DNA from: Favolaschia claudopus
Taxonomy: Eukaryota; Basidiomycota; Agaricomycetes; Agaricales; Mycenaceae
Assembly: GCA_037176885.1 (NCBI GenBank)
Contig: JAWWNJ010000130.1
Location: forward strand, 186,001-250,000
DNA: 64,000 bases
Direction: 5' to 3'
The notes beneath the pieces were generated by a model. It was given only the letters and a program-made list of their open reading frames with translations, did not search any database and was not told the origin of the DNA. Made by a program: the position numbers and the translations under genes. Of this stretch, positions 21,884-34,091 are shown piece by piece. Every line of letters starts with the position of its first letter. The first letter of the stretch is position 1.

Positions 21884-23656
21884 ATGCCGGAATACGATAT
21901 AGCCAACGCTCTGGAACATGAGGTATCTAAGGCGCTGCGCTCAGAGGCTAAGATATCAAAAACCTGGCCCGAAGGTGTGTATTCCAAGTCCATTGAATTT
22001 TCTTGCTACAGTCATGCTTCAGGTCACCTCGAGTTCTTTCCGCGATCTTTCACTATTGGGACTAGCGTCAAGTCCTATACAACACTCACTGCAGACCGGG
22101 GGGACTACCAAGAATCTCAGGAACCCCTTCCTAATCTTCGATTCTACGAAAATGAGTGGGATATTGCTCGTGTTCCCAACGAAGCCGACTGGGCGTATTT
22201 GGCACATCATCAGCTCGACTCTGGTCCTGTTCATGTGGCTGTTCGCGGTAAGAACTTAGCTTTCACCGCAGGTTTTGTGAGTGACTTTAATAACTTGTAT
22301 GTCACCTTGGGCTTGAGGCTACTATTATCCCTATGACAGTCACCGACTACCGATCGCTCACCGCCCCTTGGAACTGCGTACCTGGCCCAAATGAAGACCC
22401 CGACAAGGCCGAGCTCATGCGCTCTTTCAATCTCCCTTACAAATTTCGTGAACCCGGTGCTCGTACCATGGAAAAACTCACAGTCAACGTGTTTGCTGCC
22501 ATTGTGACTCAGAATACTGCTATTGTCTTCACCGACTTCAGTCGCCTCCTCCGCCTTCATGTTATCAGCTCGTCAAGCAAATTCGGCGCCGAAGATCTCG
22601 TGCCTCGCTCTCAAGTCGGTTTCTTCCTGATTAAAAGTTGGATCTGCTGAGTCACCGCTACCGCTTCTAGCTATGGAACACCCGCTTATGGTCAGCGTTC
22701 CCCGGAGGACCAGATTGGGTGCGGGAATTACCTGAGGCACTGGCGTCTCTCGACGAATGGCAGAAGAAAGTTCTCAATGCGGGAAAAAGGAAGAAGAAGT
22801 GTATTGTCGATCTACTGACTGACGCTGATGGTCCCGGTGGGGGCATTGGCAAACATTTAGCGAATGACTTTCTCTACGAAGTAGCGATTCACCCAGACAC
22901 GCCAAGCTTTGCTCTCTGTTCCAACGAGGCATTGTTTTCGCGGCTCCGTGCCCATCTTCCCATATTCATGGCAAGATGGACCTCTTCCAAGTTTCTCACA
23001 GCTTGCGCAGGTAGCACCAACTCGCTCAACCCCTTTGCTTTCAACACCACTTCACATCGCAACTTCATTTCGTCCTACGTTCCTGTCTACCGACGCACTT
23101 CCGTCCGCGTCCCTCGTGATCTCTACAACTTTTATCTGAAAGAGGGACTCTTCGATCCTGACCATATCATCGGTGCGCCATGTCACGTTCAATCGACTCA
23201 GTAGTAAAGAACTATTGGTTGAAACTATTCCAGGTAATCCTTACAATATCCCCTTACAAATCAATGGAAGGAGATGCCTGTCCGCTTCTTCGTGGCAAGC
23301 AACACCAACCGATACCATATAATCAGGGCTCGGGTGCCTGCTGGGTGGCCAGATCGTGGGGAGGTAGGCTGATAACTTCCTCGTTCTCCACTGTTTACCG
23401 CATTACGCAGGAGCCGCTTCTCCTCGATGTCTCCAATGCTGGATTTAGCACGACTCTCGGGCCTGCATCATTTCGCGAGCAAGTGATTAATAAGCTAGAT
23501 CTCGAAAAGGCTAAGGGTCTGGTGGCCAGAGGGCGTCCACGGAAGGCAAGATTTCCTTTCCGTTTTTCTTCCGCTGGCTTAGCGAATACCAGGCACCCCC
23601 TACCGGCCTACCAGGTCGCCCTCGAAAATCTCACACCAAATCAAGACTTACGATGA
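21884..23656 (+). CDS. Hypothetical multi-exon protein
   Basis: Starts at an ATG giving MPEYDIANALEHEVSKAL. Inferred introns are near 21976-22012, 22250-22335 and 22615-22671, the last with acceptor CTTCTAG. Exonic frames include FYENEWDIARVPNEADWAYL, EKLTVNVFAAIVTQNTA and, after the third intron, WNTRLWSAFPGGPDWVREL and YRRTSVRVPRDLYNFYLKEG. A final open frame (to 23656) contains ARGRPRKARFPF, an AT-hook-like basic motif. I recognise no family. The regular exon/intron pattern and protein-like composition suggest a real gene, but the joint near 23180 is unclear and the gene may be decayed. It follows a MITE by 65 bp, so its promoter may lie in or beyond it. Confidence 0.45.
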
Positions 23657-24600
23657 TGGAGGGAGAAGCCCGTGTTCGTCGGCCAGTTGCTGTTTCTGCG
23701 GAGAAGGAAAATGTTCGAATGCTGGGCAGTGAAATATCCGAGGACGGTTCCCGGCGAAGCAAGCGTCTCAGAGTAGCTTGCTTCATGGAAACAAATTCGG
23801 ACTTGCTGAGAACTTGTGGAAGCATATATCAATGCTATGTACTGGTTTGCAGGAAAAGTTGTAATGTGAGTTTCTGTGGCTGAACGGTCGGTGAGAGGAC
23901 AGCGAGGAAGTCTTCCAAGATGGAGTGTCCCAAAAAGGGAAAGTGGTGTGTCGACAGTCTTCAGGTTATGGGGACTTGATAATGGGTGTAAATTCACAAT
24001 CGAATGTGTTCAGGAGGGTTATAAGTAGCAGAAGCATGCAGGATCAATCTGGCTAAGCCTCTGCTTCGCCGTGTGGGGTAGTATAACCGTCCAAAGTAGA
24101 CTGTGACACGTGTGTGACAGCCTCTCGATTTCGACGCCAACTCGACACAGCAGTCCAATTTGATGCTCGAAATACTCGGGTCTGGAGACCTTGTCCAGGT
24201 AAAATTACAACAAAGAAACCAATTGTAGGTAGCTAAATGCGGTAAACTTTGAGGAGGAGAAAAGTATAGTCGAAAAAAGCTATGGCGAGAAAAGGAACGA
24301 ACAGCAAAATTAAACTAAACGGTAGGCGGCGGAATCAAGATGATACAGTATAGGTAGAGGAGCTGTAGTCTAGATATATAAGACGTGTACAGTATAATAA
24401 ATAGCCTAGGAGGGGGAAAGAAATCAAGTGGTAAGACGTACAAATTGAAGCGAGGAATGATTCCGAATGATAGCAGAGAAAACAGGCAAAGATGACATGG
24501 GCAAGCGGGAAAAAGAGAGCAACAGAAAGAGGTAAAAAGCTGAAGCAAAACATTTCTGGATAGCAAAGTGCATGCGCAAAACAAACAACTTGAAACGAAG
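23657..24600. other. No gene recognised
   Basis: Short frames only. The minus strand at 24315-24584 could encode a hydrophobic peptide, but the AT/pyrimidine bias explains it. Confidence 0.45.
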
Positions 24601-24604
24601 ACCG

Positions 24605-26064
24605 CTATTCAGTAGAAACAGATCGGCGCGGAAAATTCAGCAAGGGAATCAGTCTGGGAACCAGCCGAACGAGGTGCGTTTGAGTCAGACTGGCGGCATT
24701 TTTCTCTGCGTCATTGGCAAGGTCATGTTTCCGCGGTGCTCGAGTACCGTCACAGAAACCACCTTCACCGAACATTGCAACAATATTCTGCCACCCGCCG
24801 TAAAGCTCTGTGTCTGAAGGAGGAGTGCCCTTCCATACGCCCTTTGAAATGCGGCTGGCCCTGGAGAAAAGCCGGGGTTTTCGCCGAAATGTGTCCTGTG
24901 TCCACTCCAAATCAAGAAGGACATCCTCAGTTGTGATCTTCAACCCCGCAGAAAATTCGGTTCTGCTGAACACATCTGAAGCGGAAAGCCCGAGGCGCGA
25001 AAGGATGGTGCACAGACGGCGGTGATTTCGGACAAGTCCCCACAGTCCATCCTTGCAAGTGTTGACATGCTTAGCACGGCATGTTTCCACCTCGGTGATA
25101 CCAGCCTGCTGATAGACGTAGGAAAGGCTGACTCCTGCTACGAACTGGGGCATGCGCAAAAGAGTATCTAGAGATTGTTCGCCTGCGATACGGCGATTGA
25201 CTGGAAGGAGGGAGCCGGACGTCCGCAGGAAAGGGGGACAGGAGAAGAAGAGGGAATGCGTGATTGATTCGGGTAGAGGAGTGAAGGGTTTTCCGATTCG
25301 GTTTCAGAATGAATGGAATTGAAGGAGTTAACTGAATCAACAACTGAGGTTCCTCTTTATGAAAATGAACAAAATGCAAGCTTACAGTCATTGAAGTCAT
25401 ACAGATCCTGCGCAGCAACATCTATCCCTGATTGAATGGGGTACGAATTTGCATCTGGGTGTGGGATTGGAAATGGGGACGAATATGGGATGGATATCCC
25501 GCCAAAATTAGGGAGAATCAGAATGAAATGGCGCGATAGATCTATCCTGAGGGTGCGTAGAGCGGCCTTGTAAACTGGAATCTCAGGCAAGCCCGGCCAA
25601 TTGCGATCTATTGCACTGGCATAGATACGGGTTTGTACGACTCTGGTGGGATAGAAAAGGGAAAAGTTCCCAAGGCTACGATAGCCATACGCTGGATTTT
25701 GCTTTCTGTCATCAAAGATAGGAACAGAAGTGGTCGCGACTTCCATGCTAGGATGCGCGCCCGGATTGGAGAGAATTTGAATGAGAGAATGGGGAATATT
25801 GGCAGAGAACTCGGGGGAGCCATAAAAGTGTAAGAAAATGGACAAGATAAGGGCGGATAAGTCAATACAACTGAGGTCTTCATTGAAGGTGACGGCTTGG
25901 GCAGGGACAGAGAGGTTGGGAAATGAAACATACTCCAGGCCAGAGAGACTGGCAGCATCTGGGAGAGCCACCAGTGTACAAGAGACAACTTCGAAAGTCT
26001 CTTCTGAGCCCTCCATTTGAACGGAATGAAAAGCGCAATGAGCGCGTTTGTATCTGCTTGTCAT
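24605..26064 (-). CDS. Hypothetical two-exon protein
   Basis: A 235-codon frame begins at 26064 (an internal ATG at 26016 opens MEGSEETFEVVSC and may be the true start). An intron with donor GTAAGC near 25386 and acceptor CCTCAG near 25350 would join it to the frame ending at 24605. The first part has ALPDAASLSGLEYVSFPNLS and RIYASAIDRNWPGLPEIPVY; the second has CKDGLWGLVRNHRRLCTILS. No known domain. It is divergent to the integrase-core gene at 26132 with a 68-bp gap, so they may share a promoter. Confidence 0.4.
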
Positions 26065-26131
26065 GTCACGTGGGTCGTGTACCGGCTATTACTGGCCGGA
26101 GGCAAGCAGTCGCAAGTCCTCCACTGCTACT

Positions 26132-28000
26132 ATGTCTGTCTCTGGGCCAGCGCGGCAGGAATTGTTAAACGCCTTTCGACAGCACTACTACTCGTACGAA
26201 AACACAGTCCGTGACGCAGTTTCCAACTCGGCAGATGCTATTGTTCTATGGAGGATCGGAGACGACTTGAGCCAGTACCTTGGTCTTGTGCAAGAGGAAA
26301 GCTCCCGCGATGTAGTTCTCTTGCTCAAACTGAATGAATCCATCAGTATGCTGCTATTTTCCCCGAAGACGAACTTGACCTCGTACTGCACAATGTCGGT
26401 GCGATGCAAAACGATGTACGCCTACAATATGAGCAGGCAGTCGACCAATCGCACCACGGACGGCCAACCGTAGTTCAGACAGTTCATACAGGGTCTAGAG
26501 GCCGCCCTACCGTTGAGATTGATCCACAGTTTCTTCGATGGGCCTATTCTCTGCGATCCACCGCTAGTATTGCACGGTTTCTGGGAGTCAGCCGGAATAC
26601 TGTCCGGACAGCTCTCTTGGAGTATGGGATCGCTGTTCCTCAGCAGCAACCGGCTACCTTGGCGGGAGGGAACAGGCGTCGTAATCAGAATCCGGATGAC
26701 AGTGCAGAGGAGTACCTGATTCAATCCGACGAGCAAGCTGCTCAGACTGCACAAACTTCGTCTTACACGGGGCCTCTTTCTGCCATATCTGACGATGATC
26801 TCGACGCGCTTGTAGTGAATCTTCGTTGCCATTATCGGAGAGCTGGTGTTACCATGTTCGACGGAATGTTGCGACGCCTCGGTCATCATGTACCACGGGA
26901 GAGAATTCGACAGTCTCTGATTCGAATTGATCCTGTGCAGCGAGTCTTTCAAAGGATCACCATTCGCAGACGCACATATCATGTACCTGGTCCCAACTCC
27001 CTGTGACACCATGACGGGCAGCATGGTAAGTTTTTTTGTCGCAGTTTCTCACAAGAAAACTTATGCCCTATCCCAATCTAGGTTTGATTCGTTGGGGAAT
27101 TGTTATACACGGTTTCATCGACGGTTACTCCCGTCTGATCACTGGGTTGCGTGCCAGCAATAATAATCGGGCGCAAACTGTCCTAGATTTGTTTTTGATG
27201 GCTGCAGCCCGGTTCTTGGCACCCTCCCGTGTGCGCGGTGATCACGGTGTTAAGAATCTGCTAGTAGCGGCATATATGGAGGCGCTGCATGGTGAGGGCC
27301 GAGGTTCCTATCTTTGGGGGAGGTTGGCCATATATTTCTTATTCATCTGTCATCGGACTCAAACAACACGGCAGGAGTGTCCATAATGTTCGAATCGAAC
27401 GCCTCTGGGTAGACGTTACCGCCCAGATTGGTGCGACTTGGGCAAACGTCTTCATGCTTTTAGAACTCCACCACGGGCTTGATATTAACAACGTCTCGCA
27501 CATCTGGCTCCTACACTACCTGTTTCTTACGCAGATCAATCAGCAGCTCGAGTTCTTCATGGACTCATGGAACCAGCACCAGATTCAGGTTCGAGATGGT
27601 CCCAATCGGAGCCCTGCAGACATGTTCTGTTTTGACATGCTTGTTCATGGGGTGAGAGGTACCAATCTCAACGCTGCGCGGGACGAGGAGCATATGTCGG
27701 ATGCTGAGTTAGAGGTTTACGGTGTAGACTGGGAAGGCTTTCAAGACGATGTTCTCCTTGACTCTCGTCAAGAGAACAATGCTGTTAACGAGGGCTCCTC
27801 ATCTTGGATAGGCCGTGTCTGCGGAGCAGCTAAACGAGGTCCTCGTTGAGCCACCTACCGGGCCATTCTCACCTGAGGAGATGGACGATTTGGCAGCTTC
27901 ACTCGGCCATCTAGCAGATGCAGTGGACGACAACGAGGTTGCGAACCTTTGGACGGAAGCTCTAATCTTGGCCAGGCAGATGCATCCCGAATTGTTTTGA
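26132..28000 (+). pseudogene. Integrase-core (rve-like, DDE) protein, one stop and one frameshift
   Basis: The gene starts MSVSGPARQELLNAF. An early helical part leads to a helix-turn-helix-like region (ARFLGVSRNTVRTALLEYGI). The catalytic core follows: HHDGQHGLIRWG, HGFIDGYSRLITGL, PSRVRGDHGVKN, RGSYLWGRSVHNVRIERLW. Likely catalytic residues are the D of HHDG, the D of RGDHG and the E of RIERLW. The family is a fungal/animal integrase-core group (Pfam rva_4-type, from memory) that resembles retroviral-like integrases but sits in single genes. Introns at about 26308-26342, 27026-27081 and 27323-27379. A TGA at 27003-27005 replaces the residue before HHDG (a tryptophan in the family as I recall it). 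Near 27812 a one-base shift separates SSSWIG from AVSAEQLNEVLVEPP. Otherwise complete to the stop at 28000. Confidence 0.75.
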
Positions 28001-28203
28001 TGTTTTTGGTATCAAATGTAAAATATTTCGATAGCAATACATGCACACTGCGACTCGACTCCGATTTATTTCCTCGAATTCGACCCGTGCATGGTATTGT
28101 GCTGATCATAAATAAGTCATGCGAGGACAATGACATCTAGCTTCCTGCCTACTTTCCTTACTCACGGAAGATTCAAATATTTAGAGTCTGTAGAATACCA
28201 TAC

Positions 28204-29392
28204 ACGCATGTCACTGTGAAAACATCGGTGCATGATTTTCATGTACCTAGACGATGAATCAATTATTTCATGGAAATGTCCATGATTTTTCTCTTTCATG
28301 TATCCCAGAGAAATCAGGTCCCATTCAACGAATTTCACCCGATGCTCACCACCTCAAAAAATCATGGAATATGACATTAAAATCGGAGGGTGGTGCTGCG
28401 CAGAAATCGCGAAAAAGTGTTGAAGTCCAAATGCCGAAATGCCGAGAAGTGACGTCAGAGCTCCACATCCGCAGCACATATACTGCGGACGACCTCGCAC
28501 GTCCCTTGCCTCCCACCACCACCACCACATCGCCAGGATCAACCTCCACGCCGTCGCCGTCGTTGTCGTCACGTACCACCACTCTCGCCGTTGTTGTCGT
28601 CGCCGTCGCCGTCGCCGTCGCCTTCCTTCAATGTGACTGTCAATGACTCGAGAACTCTGGCAGCGCCTCTACCTTCGACCCGCTTGCACCACCCCACGGG
28701 CCACATACACCTTTTCCCCGCCCGCCGCCGTGGTTTCTTCTCCCGCAAATGCCCCGCAACTCGTGCAGAGATCTACTGGTCGAAGACTGAAGTGGGCGAG
28801 AAGATAAAAAGTGCGTCGTAGTACTACCCACCCCCTCACACTTTGCACTAACAACTTCCCTTACTCACTGTAGCGGCTACCCCTTTGCTATTTGCCTCGC
28901 CGTTGTCGTTGAGTAAACTCTACGAGCAAGTCAGCGAGCGTCGATCCAAAGGTGTGTTTTGTTTATCTATTGTTCGTACCATACTTATCAACAATGTCCC
29001 CAGGTAGTCCGCCCGTGAACTGGAGATCTTGTAGCAGGACTGGAGTTCCATCGCGCGCGGTGTTCACATGTAGATAACACATGTATTGGTATATAGACCT
29101 TAATATCATCTCATTTCATCCTGAATTTTGCTCCGTAACCCATTATTTTCATTATCTCGTTCCATGATTTCGTGCTTGTTGAGGGAGCAATTCGGACTTG
29201 AGACTGATTTTCATGGAATCGGTACATTAAAAAGGCACATGAAAACGTCGAAAAAGAGTATGATTTTGTTCACGCGCTGGGACATGAATTTCAGGGAATG
29301 CTCGATGATTTTCAGTGTAAGAGGACATGAATTTCGGGGTACCAAGGTACATGATTTTCATGTGCCCCCAGTCTCACAGTGTGTACATGCGT
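28204..29392. mobile_element. About 1.19-kb element with CACTGTGA ends
   Basis: Left end ACGCATGT..CACTGTGA then GCATGATTTTCATGTAC; right end the complement (GTACATGATTTTCATG, TCACAGTG, ACATGCGT). The outer 200-300 bp on each side are dotted with short ATTTTCATG/CATGAATTT palindromes. The interior includes CCA- and GTCGCC-rich simple sequence (28500-28625). The ends and palindromes resemble 46263-47674. No transposase seen. Exact borders are uncertain by about 10 bp. Confidence 0.7.
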
Positions 29393-30387
29393 TGCCGCCC
29401 AAAAGATTCAAAACATATCAATTTCCGACAATTCTGATTGGAGGAATAGGCATCAACCACGACGCTGTTGCAAATCCGTCATCATTCTCCCATATCGGGA
29501 CCCTCCCGACAGCATTGGCACCCCATACTGAACCTATGAATGCCCCAGTACCCACTTCCGTCTTAGATTGTATGCCGACAGTTGTGAAAGTTGAGAGTTG
29601 CGAGTTGTGAGTTCGACGTTCCGATTACCTGTCGGTACACGAAGGAAGCCGGGCTCTGAGATGGACGCAAAAAGGTGGCGAAAAGCCCTGATCCGTTACG
29701 CGTATCTACCGGAAGTAGACTACGATGTACATGTTTGACTACAGGCTCTGAAGCCGAGCAGACCGTAACTGCTGCACATACCCACAATTAGTGCGTTCGA
29801 TGACAAGATTTCGGGCGTTCTTAGGCGCAAGATTCATCCCAACTGGCGCAGGAACTTCTGGTGGGGTCGTCATATAGGCGGCGAAGTCAAAAGTGGCTGG
29901 AAGAGGAAGTGGAAGGCCGCAAAGAGATGTGGTGGTCATACTGAACACAGAGAAGAATATGAAAAGCTGAGATGAGGGCGAGAAAGACGCGTAGAAGAGC
30001 CTTGAGAGCAGACGCGTCGATGAGCGGAGGTGATCAGGAGATCAGTGGCTATGTCGGCAGGCACGGCACTATCCGCGGTGCTCTTGTCTAGCTTGCCGTA
30101 CACTCAGCCAGGCTCGCAAGCTCGCCTTTGACTGAGCTCCCAACGTGAAAAATCGGTCGAGGGCTTTACAGTGTAGTAAGGCTCGATGGTGATCAGCTTT
30201 GATGTTTTTGATCTCTGCCCAGCAAATGTATCGCAAAAATTCCAAGGTTCTTCAGGCAACTACTAGAAGATACAACAAGTAGATATACCATAAAGCTATG
30301 GCCAGTTTTAACTTGAAATGTAGTACGACGATCGAAACAAAATATTGATCCCAAATGTCACAATCCCGGCTCCTTGGTGAACGCATG
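29393..30387. other. No gene recognised
   Basis: Open frames are below 75 codons and lack motifs. No structured repeat noticed. Confidence 0.45.
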
Positions 30388-30960
30388 TCACACGTCACCT
30401 TTCTCATTTGGCTCGTCCTCCTCGTCCTCGTCCTCATCCTCCACGACCGGCAGCTTCGGTTTCTTGCCCAATTTTGGCTTCGGGGGCAGGTCTTTCTTCC
30501 TCAAACCAGTTTCCTGCAGCTTGGAGCACTCGGAAGTCCAGTCTCGACCGCAGTATTGTGCTGGTGCTTCATCTCAGCCCACTCCTGCTCAATCTCTGCT
30601 CGCAGCTCCTTCCTTCGCTCCCGCTCGACCCTCTTCTTCTCCTTCCCAGCTTCCTTCGCCCTCTTCCCCTCGTTTAATCTCATTAGGATGAGGGGGAAGC
30701 CTCGATCCGCGGACTCGCGCATGAACTGCACGAGTGCCCACTCCGTGACGATGGGGACTTTTTGCTGCTTTTGGTTTGCTTCTCGAATACTGTGACCACC
30801 TTGTACTCGTCGAGATAGTGTCATCGTATTTGAATGACAATTGCCAGATATTTTTGGGCTTGCCTAGGGTGGCGGGCTTGACGCGCTCCCGCTCGTACTC
30901 CGCCAGGCACCCGCCGCTATATTTGCTTCTTTTCGTCGACTCTTCTCATGGGCTTTGACC
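30388..30960 (-). CDS. Possible hypothetical protein, charged C-terminus
   Basis: Minus-strand frames give ERERVKPATLGKPKNIWQLS, then FMRESADRGFPLILMRLN, a lysine/arginine/glutamate-rich helix (KEKKRVERERRKELRAEIEQ), and in another frame DWTSECSKLQETGLRKKDL ending in an acidic tail (VVEDEDEDEEDEP) with a stop at 30388. Joining them needs at least one intron or frameshift near 30560. Composition looks coding but no family is recognised and a start was not fixed. Confidence 0.3.
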
Positions 30961-31408
30961 CATGAGAACTGGACAGTAAGGATTGGCCAGAGAAGACGGA
31001 GAGAGGTGACAAACAGACGCGTCAACAAACAGGTGTCACGCTTCCACGTGCATGATCTTGTCCATTTCCGTTCGACCGCATCTTTCGCCGGATCCTCTCA
31101 CATATGCCGCTAGGAAACATAGCAATATCAAGATCTTTTGACCAGAATTTGTTCTGAGGCAAAAAGTTCCCCCGTTGCAGCAGGATCCCCGATAAGAAAG
31201 TCACCAATTCCTTGATTTCTCACGGATTGACACAAAAGCCGGCTTCGAGCAATACTCATTGTCTTTCTGCATCCCAAATTAATACAGTAGGTAGTGCTAC
31301 GTGAGGCATAGAGTCCCAAACTAATTGACGAGTCTGCGGTCAACGGGTGTGACGAAAGAAAAATAATCACCATCGACCCCTCCTTCCCCATTGAGCCTTA
31401 CTACACTG

Positions 31409-31723
31409 TATTTCGCCGGAAATAGCCTCAGATTGCCGAGGGTTTTACTCGCCGAGGGCATCGGCTTTAATCGGTCTGGCGACCGATTTGCCATCACCCT
31501 TGGAATGGCGGGGTTGCCCTGACGGATTGCCACAGGCTGCCACCACTGACCTGGTCCGTGACCAGTCCGAAGTCCGACCAGCACGTGGAGTTGATGAATG
31601 TTGCCACGTTGGGGGCAACCCCGCCATTCCAAGGGTGATGGCAAATCGGTCGCCAGACCGATTAAAGCCGATGCCCTCGGCGAGTAAAACCCTCGGCAAT
31701 CTGAGGCTATTTCCGGCGAAATA
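31409..31723. mobile_element. 315-bp hairpin MITE with 113-bp arms
   Basis: Arms 31409-31521 and 31611-31723 are practically perfect complements around an 89-bp loop. Ends are TA + TTTCGCCGGAAATAGCC. TA at both ends. No coding capacity. The perfection of the arms suggests recent insertion or a strong hairpin kept by copying. Confidence 0.93.
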
Positions 31724-31743
31724 AAGCCCTCGAAATTAGGCCT

Positions 31744-32317
31744 GGGTTAGAAATGATTTGGGGTCCGTAAACTTTGTAAATTACCAGGGGGTCGGAGGCC
31801 CCATAAATTACAGTGTAATTAACCGTAATTTACAGCGCCGCAGGCCCGAAATTTTTTACATTCTTTACTGTAAAAAACACCATGTAAAGTTTGTAAAAAT
31901 GTATTTTTTGGTAAGATTTGCCAGATTTTGGTGGGTGGGCTCCGCTGGCCGCCCGCAAGATTGAATGGTTGGTGCGCAGTGCTTCTCAGGAAGGTTTCAT
32001 AATCCTGGGCATGGTTTTTAACCAAGTGCTGAGTTGGAAAGGTGAGCGAGTATTGAGCGAGTACGTCAAGGGCTGACACAGATCGGACATCAGATGGCGG
32101 TGATCAACTCACATAGGGCCGAAAATGCTCGTTCGCATTTCTTAGGAAAAAATTGGTTTGAATGCTTTGTAAATGCTCTGAAACATGGCATGGCCCTGTA
32201 GGCCAGCTCTTCCAGGCAAAAATTACCATTCTTTACGCTCAAATCTGAAGGTCCCCTGTAAAGAATGTAATTTACATGTAATTTTTGTACTGTAAACTAC
32301 ACAATCATTTCTAACCC
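31744..32317. mobile_element. 574-bp element, GGGTTAGAAATGATT ends
   Basis: Inverted ends GGGTTAGAAATGATT (31744) and AATCATTTCTAACCC (to 32317). Subterminal GTAAATTAC/TGTAAA motifs occur repeatedly on both sides. It lies 20 bp from the hairpin MITE. No ORF with a motif; no clear target duplication. Confidence 0.75.
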
Positions 32318-32628
32318 GGCACTACTCGAAATGACCGATTTTTCCATCCACCCTCGACGAACATCACGTGCATCGGTGTGACAACTTCCTTTTTCGGTCA
32401 AACAAGTCGAACCTCCGCTTCGCTCCGGCCGCGGGTTAGCCCTGGTTTGCTCAGATGCAACTCAGATGAGCGGACAGAGGAAACGGTCGGATCTGACAGA
32501 ATGATTAGTCCTGCTCAATCAATGCGCGCCGCATGCATGCTTTCAAGGAGTAACCTTCATGGGCTTCGCACACAGTGGCGTCGGAGCACATGGGAGCTTT
32601 GAACAGAGAGGAATTGCTTGCAAGGAAC

Positions 32629-34083
32629 TAAGGCTCCAACCATTTCCGTTTGTAAACGTTTATACACGGTTATACTGTAGTATTTCGTTCAATTCGTAAG
32701 CCGATTTGGGGTGTGACACCCCTAACGAATTTACCCTTTCGTGAGGGAGCCTTGTGACCACTGTGACTTACGAAAATTTTTCGTTTTTTTACCCCTTTTT
32801 TCAGCCCAAAATCGCACCAAAATTCAAGTCACACGGGGAAACCTTTCGTAGACCCCCTCTGTGACGTTGTGACTTACGAAAATTTTCGTAGGATTTCGGG
32901 TCTGTGACCTGTGACCCTACGAATTGAATGAAATACTACATACAGTAACCGTTTTCGTTTCCGTTTTATTGCCAGGGTGCGGAAACAGTTTACAGTGGCT
33001 GCAGAAAACAATGCAACAAGGCATTTCGAGTCATTGACGTGGTCTCTAGGCTCAAACAAAGTGCAGGACATGAAATCTGAGTGAAATGAAAATTTTTGAG
33101 CGAACGACCCAATTACCATATATGGTAATCGAGCCACAGTGAATTTTTCATGTGTTTTTTTTACACCGCACTTTTCAGCGGTGAACCCTACAGGAAAATA
33201 AGCATCATAGGATGAAAGTACTCTTAAAGACGATCTCAGTCATACCTGACTTTACCTAGTTTGCTGCCGATTTGAGCCCGTAATAGTTGCTGTAAGATGG
33301 CCATTTTGGCCTAAAAAATGCCAGATTTATTCAAAAAATGACCAAAATGACCATCTTTAAGCAGCCATTGCGGGTCCAGAATTGTAGGAATCTAGGTAAA
33401 GTAACATATGACTGAGGTCGTATTTGCGAGTACTTTCGACCTATGAAGACCGTTTTTCGGTGGGGTGTAGCACTGAAAAGTGCCCTGTTAATAAATCCCT
33501 TAAAAAATTCATTACACTCGAATTACTATATATGGTCATGGTAAGTTGCCTAAAAAAGTCATTTCACCCGTATTCCATGTCCAGAACTTTGTTTGCTTCA
33601 AAAGACACACTGAATGCCCCAGAACCGCTTGGTGCAGTTTTAATGGCGGCCACTGTAGAGTACATGCTGGGGGTAATTAGCGGTGTTCCACCGCAGTAAA
33701 TGAGGTCAGAAAAAGGTAATCTCACTGAGTTTATATCACAGCACCCTTAACAATGCCCCCAGAATTCGAATGCTTTCTCTGTGATACCTGACGTTGCGGG
33801 TGTCAGCCGTTTACGTTGTGGTAGTGGTTCCAAACAAGGAAATACCCCGCTTGGTCATAAATGTGCTGGTACGTCCCAGATTCTGCATCAGAGAATCATT
33901 CAGAATGTTCAAATAGACACATACGGCAGAACATACGTTGAAAATGATCGATTCGAGCCATTAGCGATACACCTTGAGGGTATCAAAATTTCTGGGCCCC
34001 GAAAACAGTTTATAAACGGTTTTAAACCATTTCCGTTTTGTTTGCCGGATTCCACAAACGAAAACTAAATGGTTGGAGCCTTA
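32629..34083. mobile_element. 1.46-kb non-autonomous hAT-type foldback
   Basis: Ends TAAGGCTCCAACCATTT and complement, with a perfect 8-bp TSD CAAGGAAC at 32621-32628 and 34084-34091. Inversion extends far inward: TTGCATTG/ATTTCATGTCC-type segments near 33010-33100 pair with 33570-33650, and a further foldback occupies about 33136-33490. It contains a MITE of another family (32678-32938). It inserted directly upstream of R1 copy B. No transposase. Confidence 0.92.
32678..32938. mobile_element. MITE family M2, copy 1
   Basis: 261 bp, ends TAGTATTTCGTTCAATTCGTA and complement. Internal GTGACTTACGAAAATTTTCG motifs repeat. A second copy lies at 44836-45080. Inserted into the hAT-type foldback, so it is younger. 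Confidence 0.88.
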
Positions 34084-34091
34084 CAAGGAAC

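Noticed and set aside
28346..28830. Several overlapping frames rich in proline, threonine and valine
   Set aside because: They come from CCACCA and GTCGCC simple sequence inside the 28204-29392 element.
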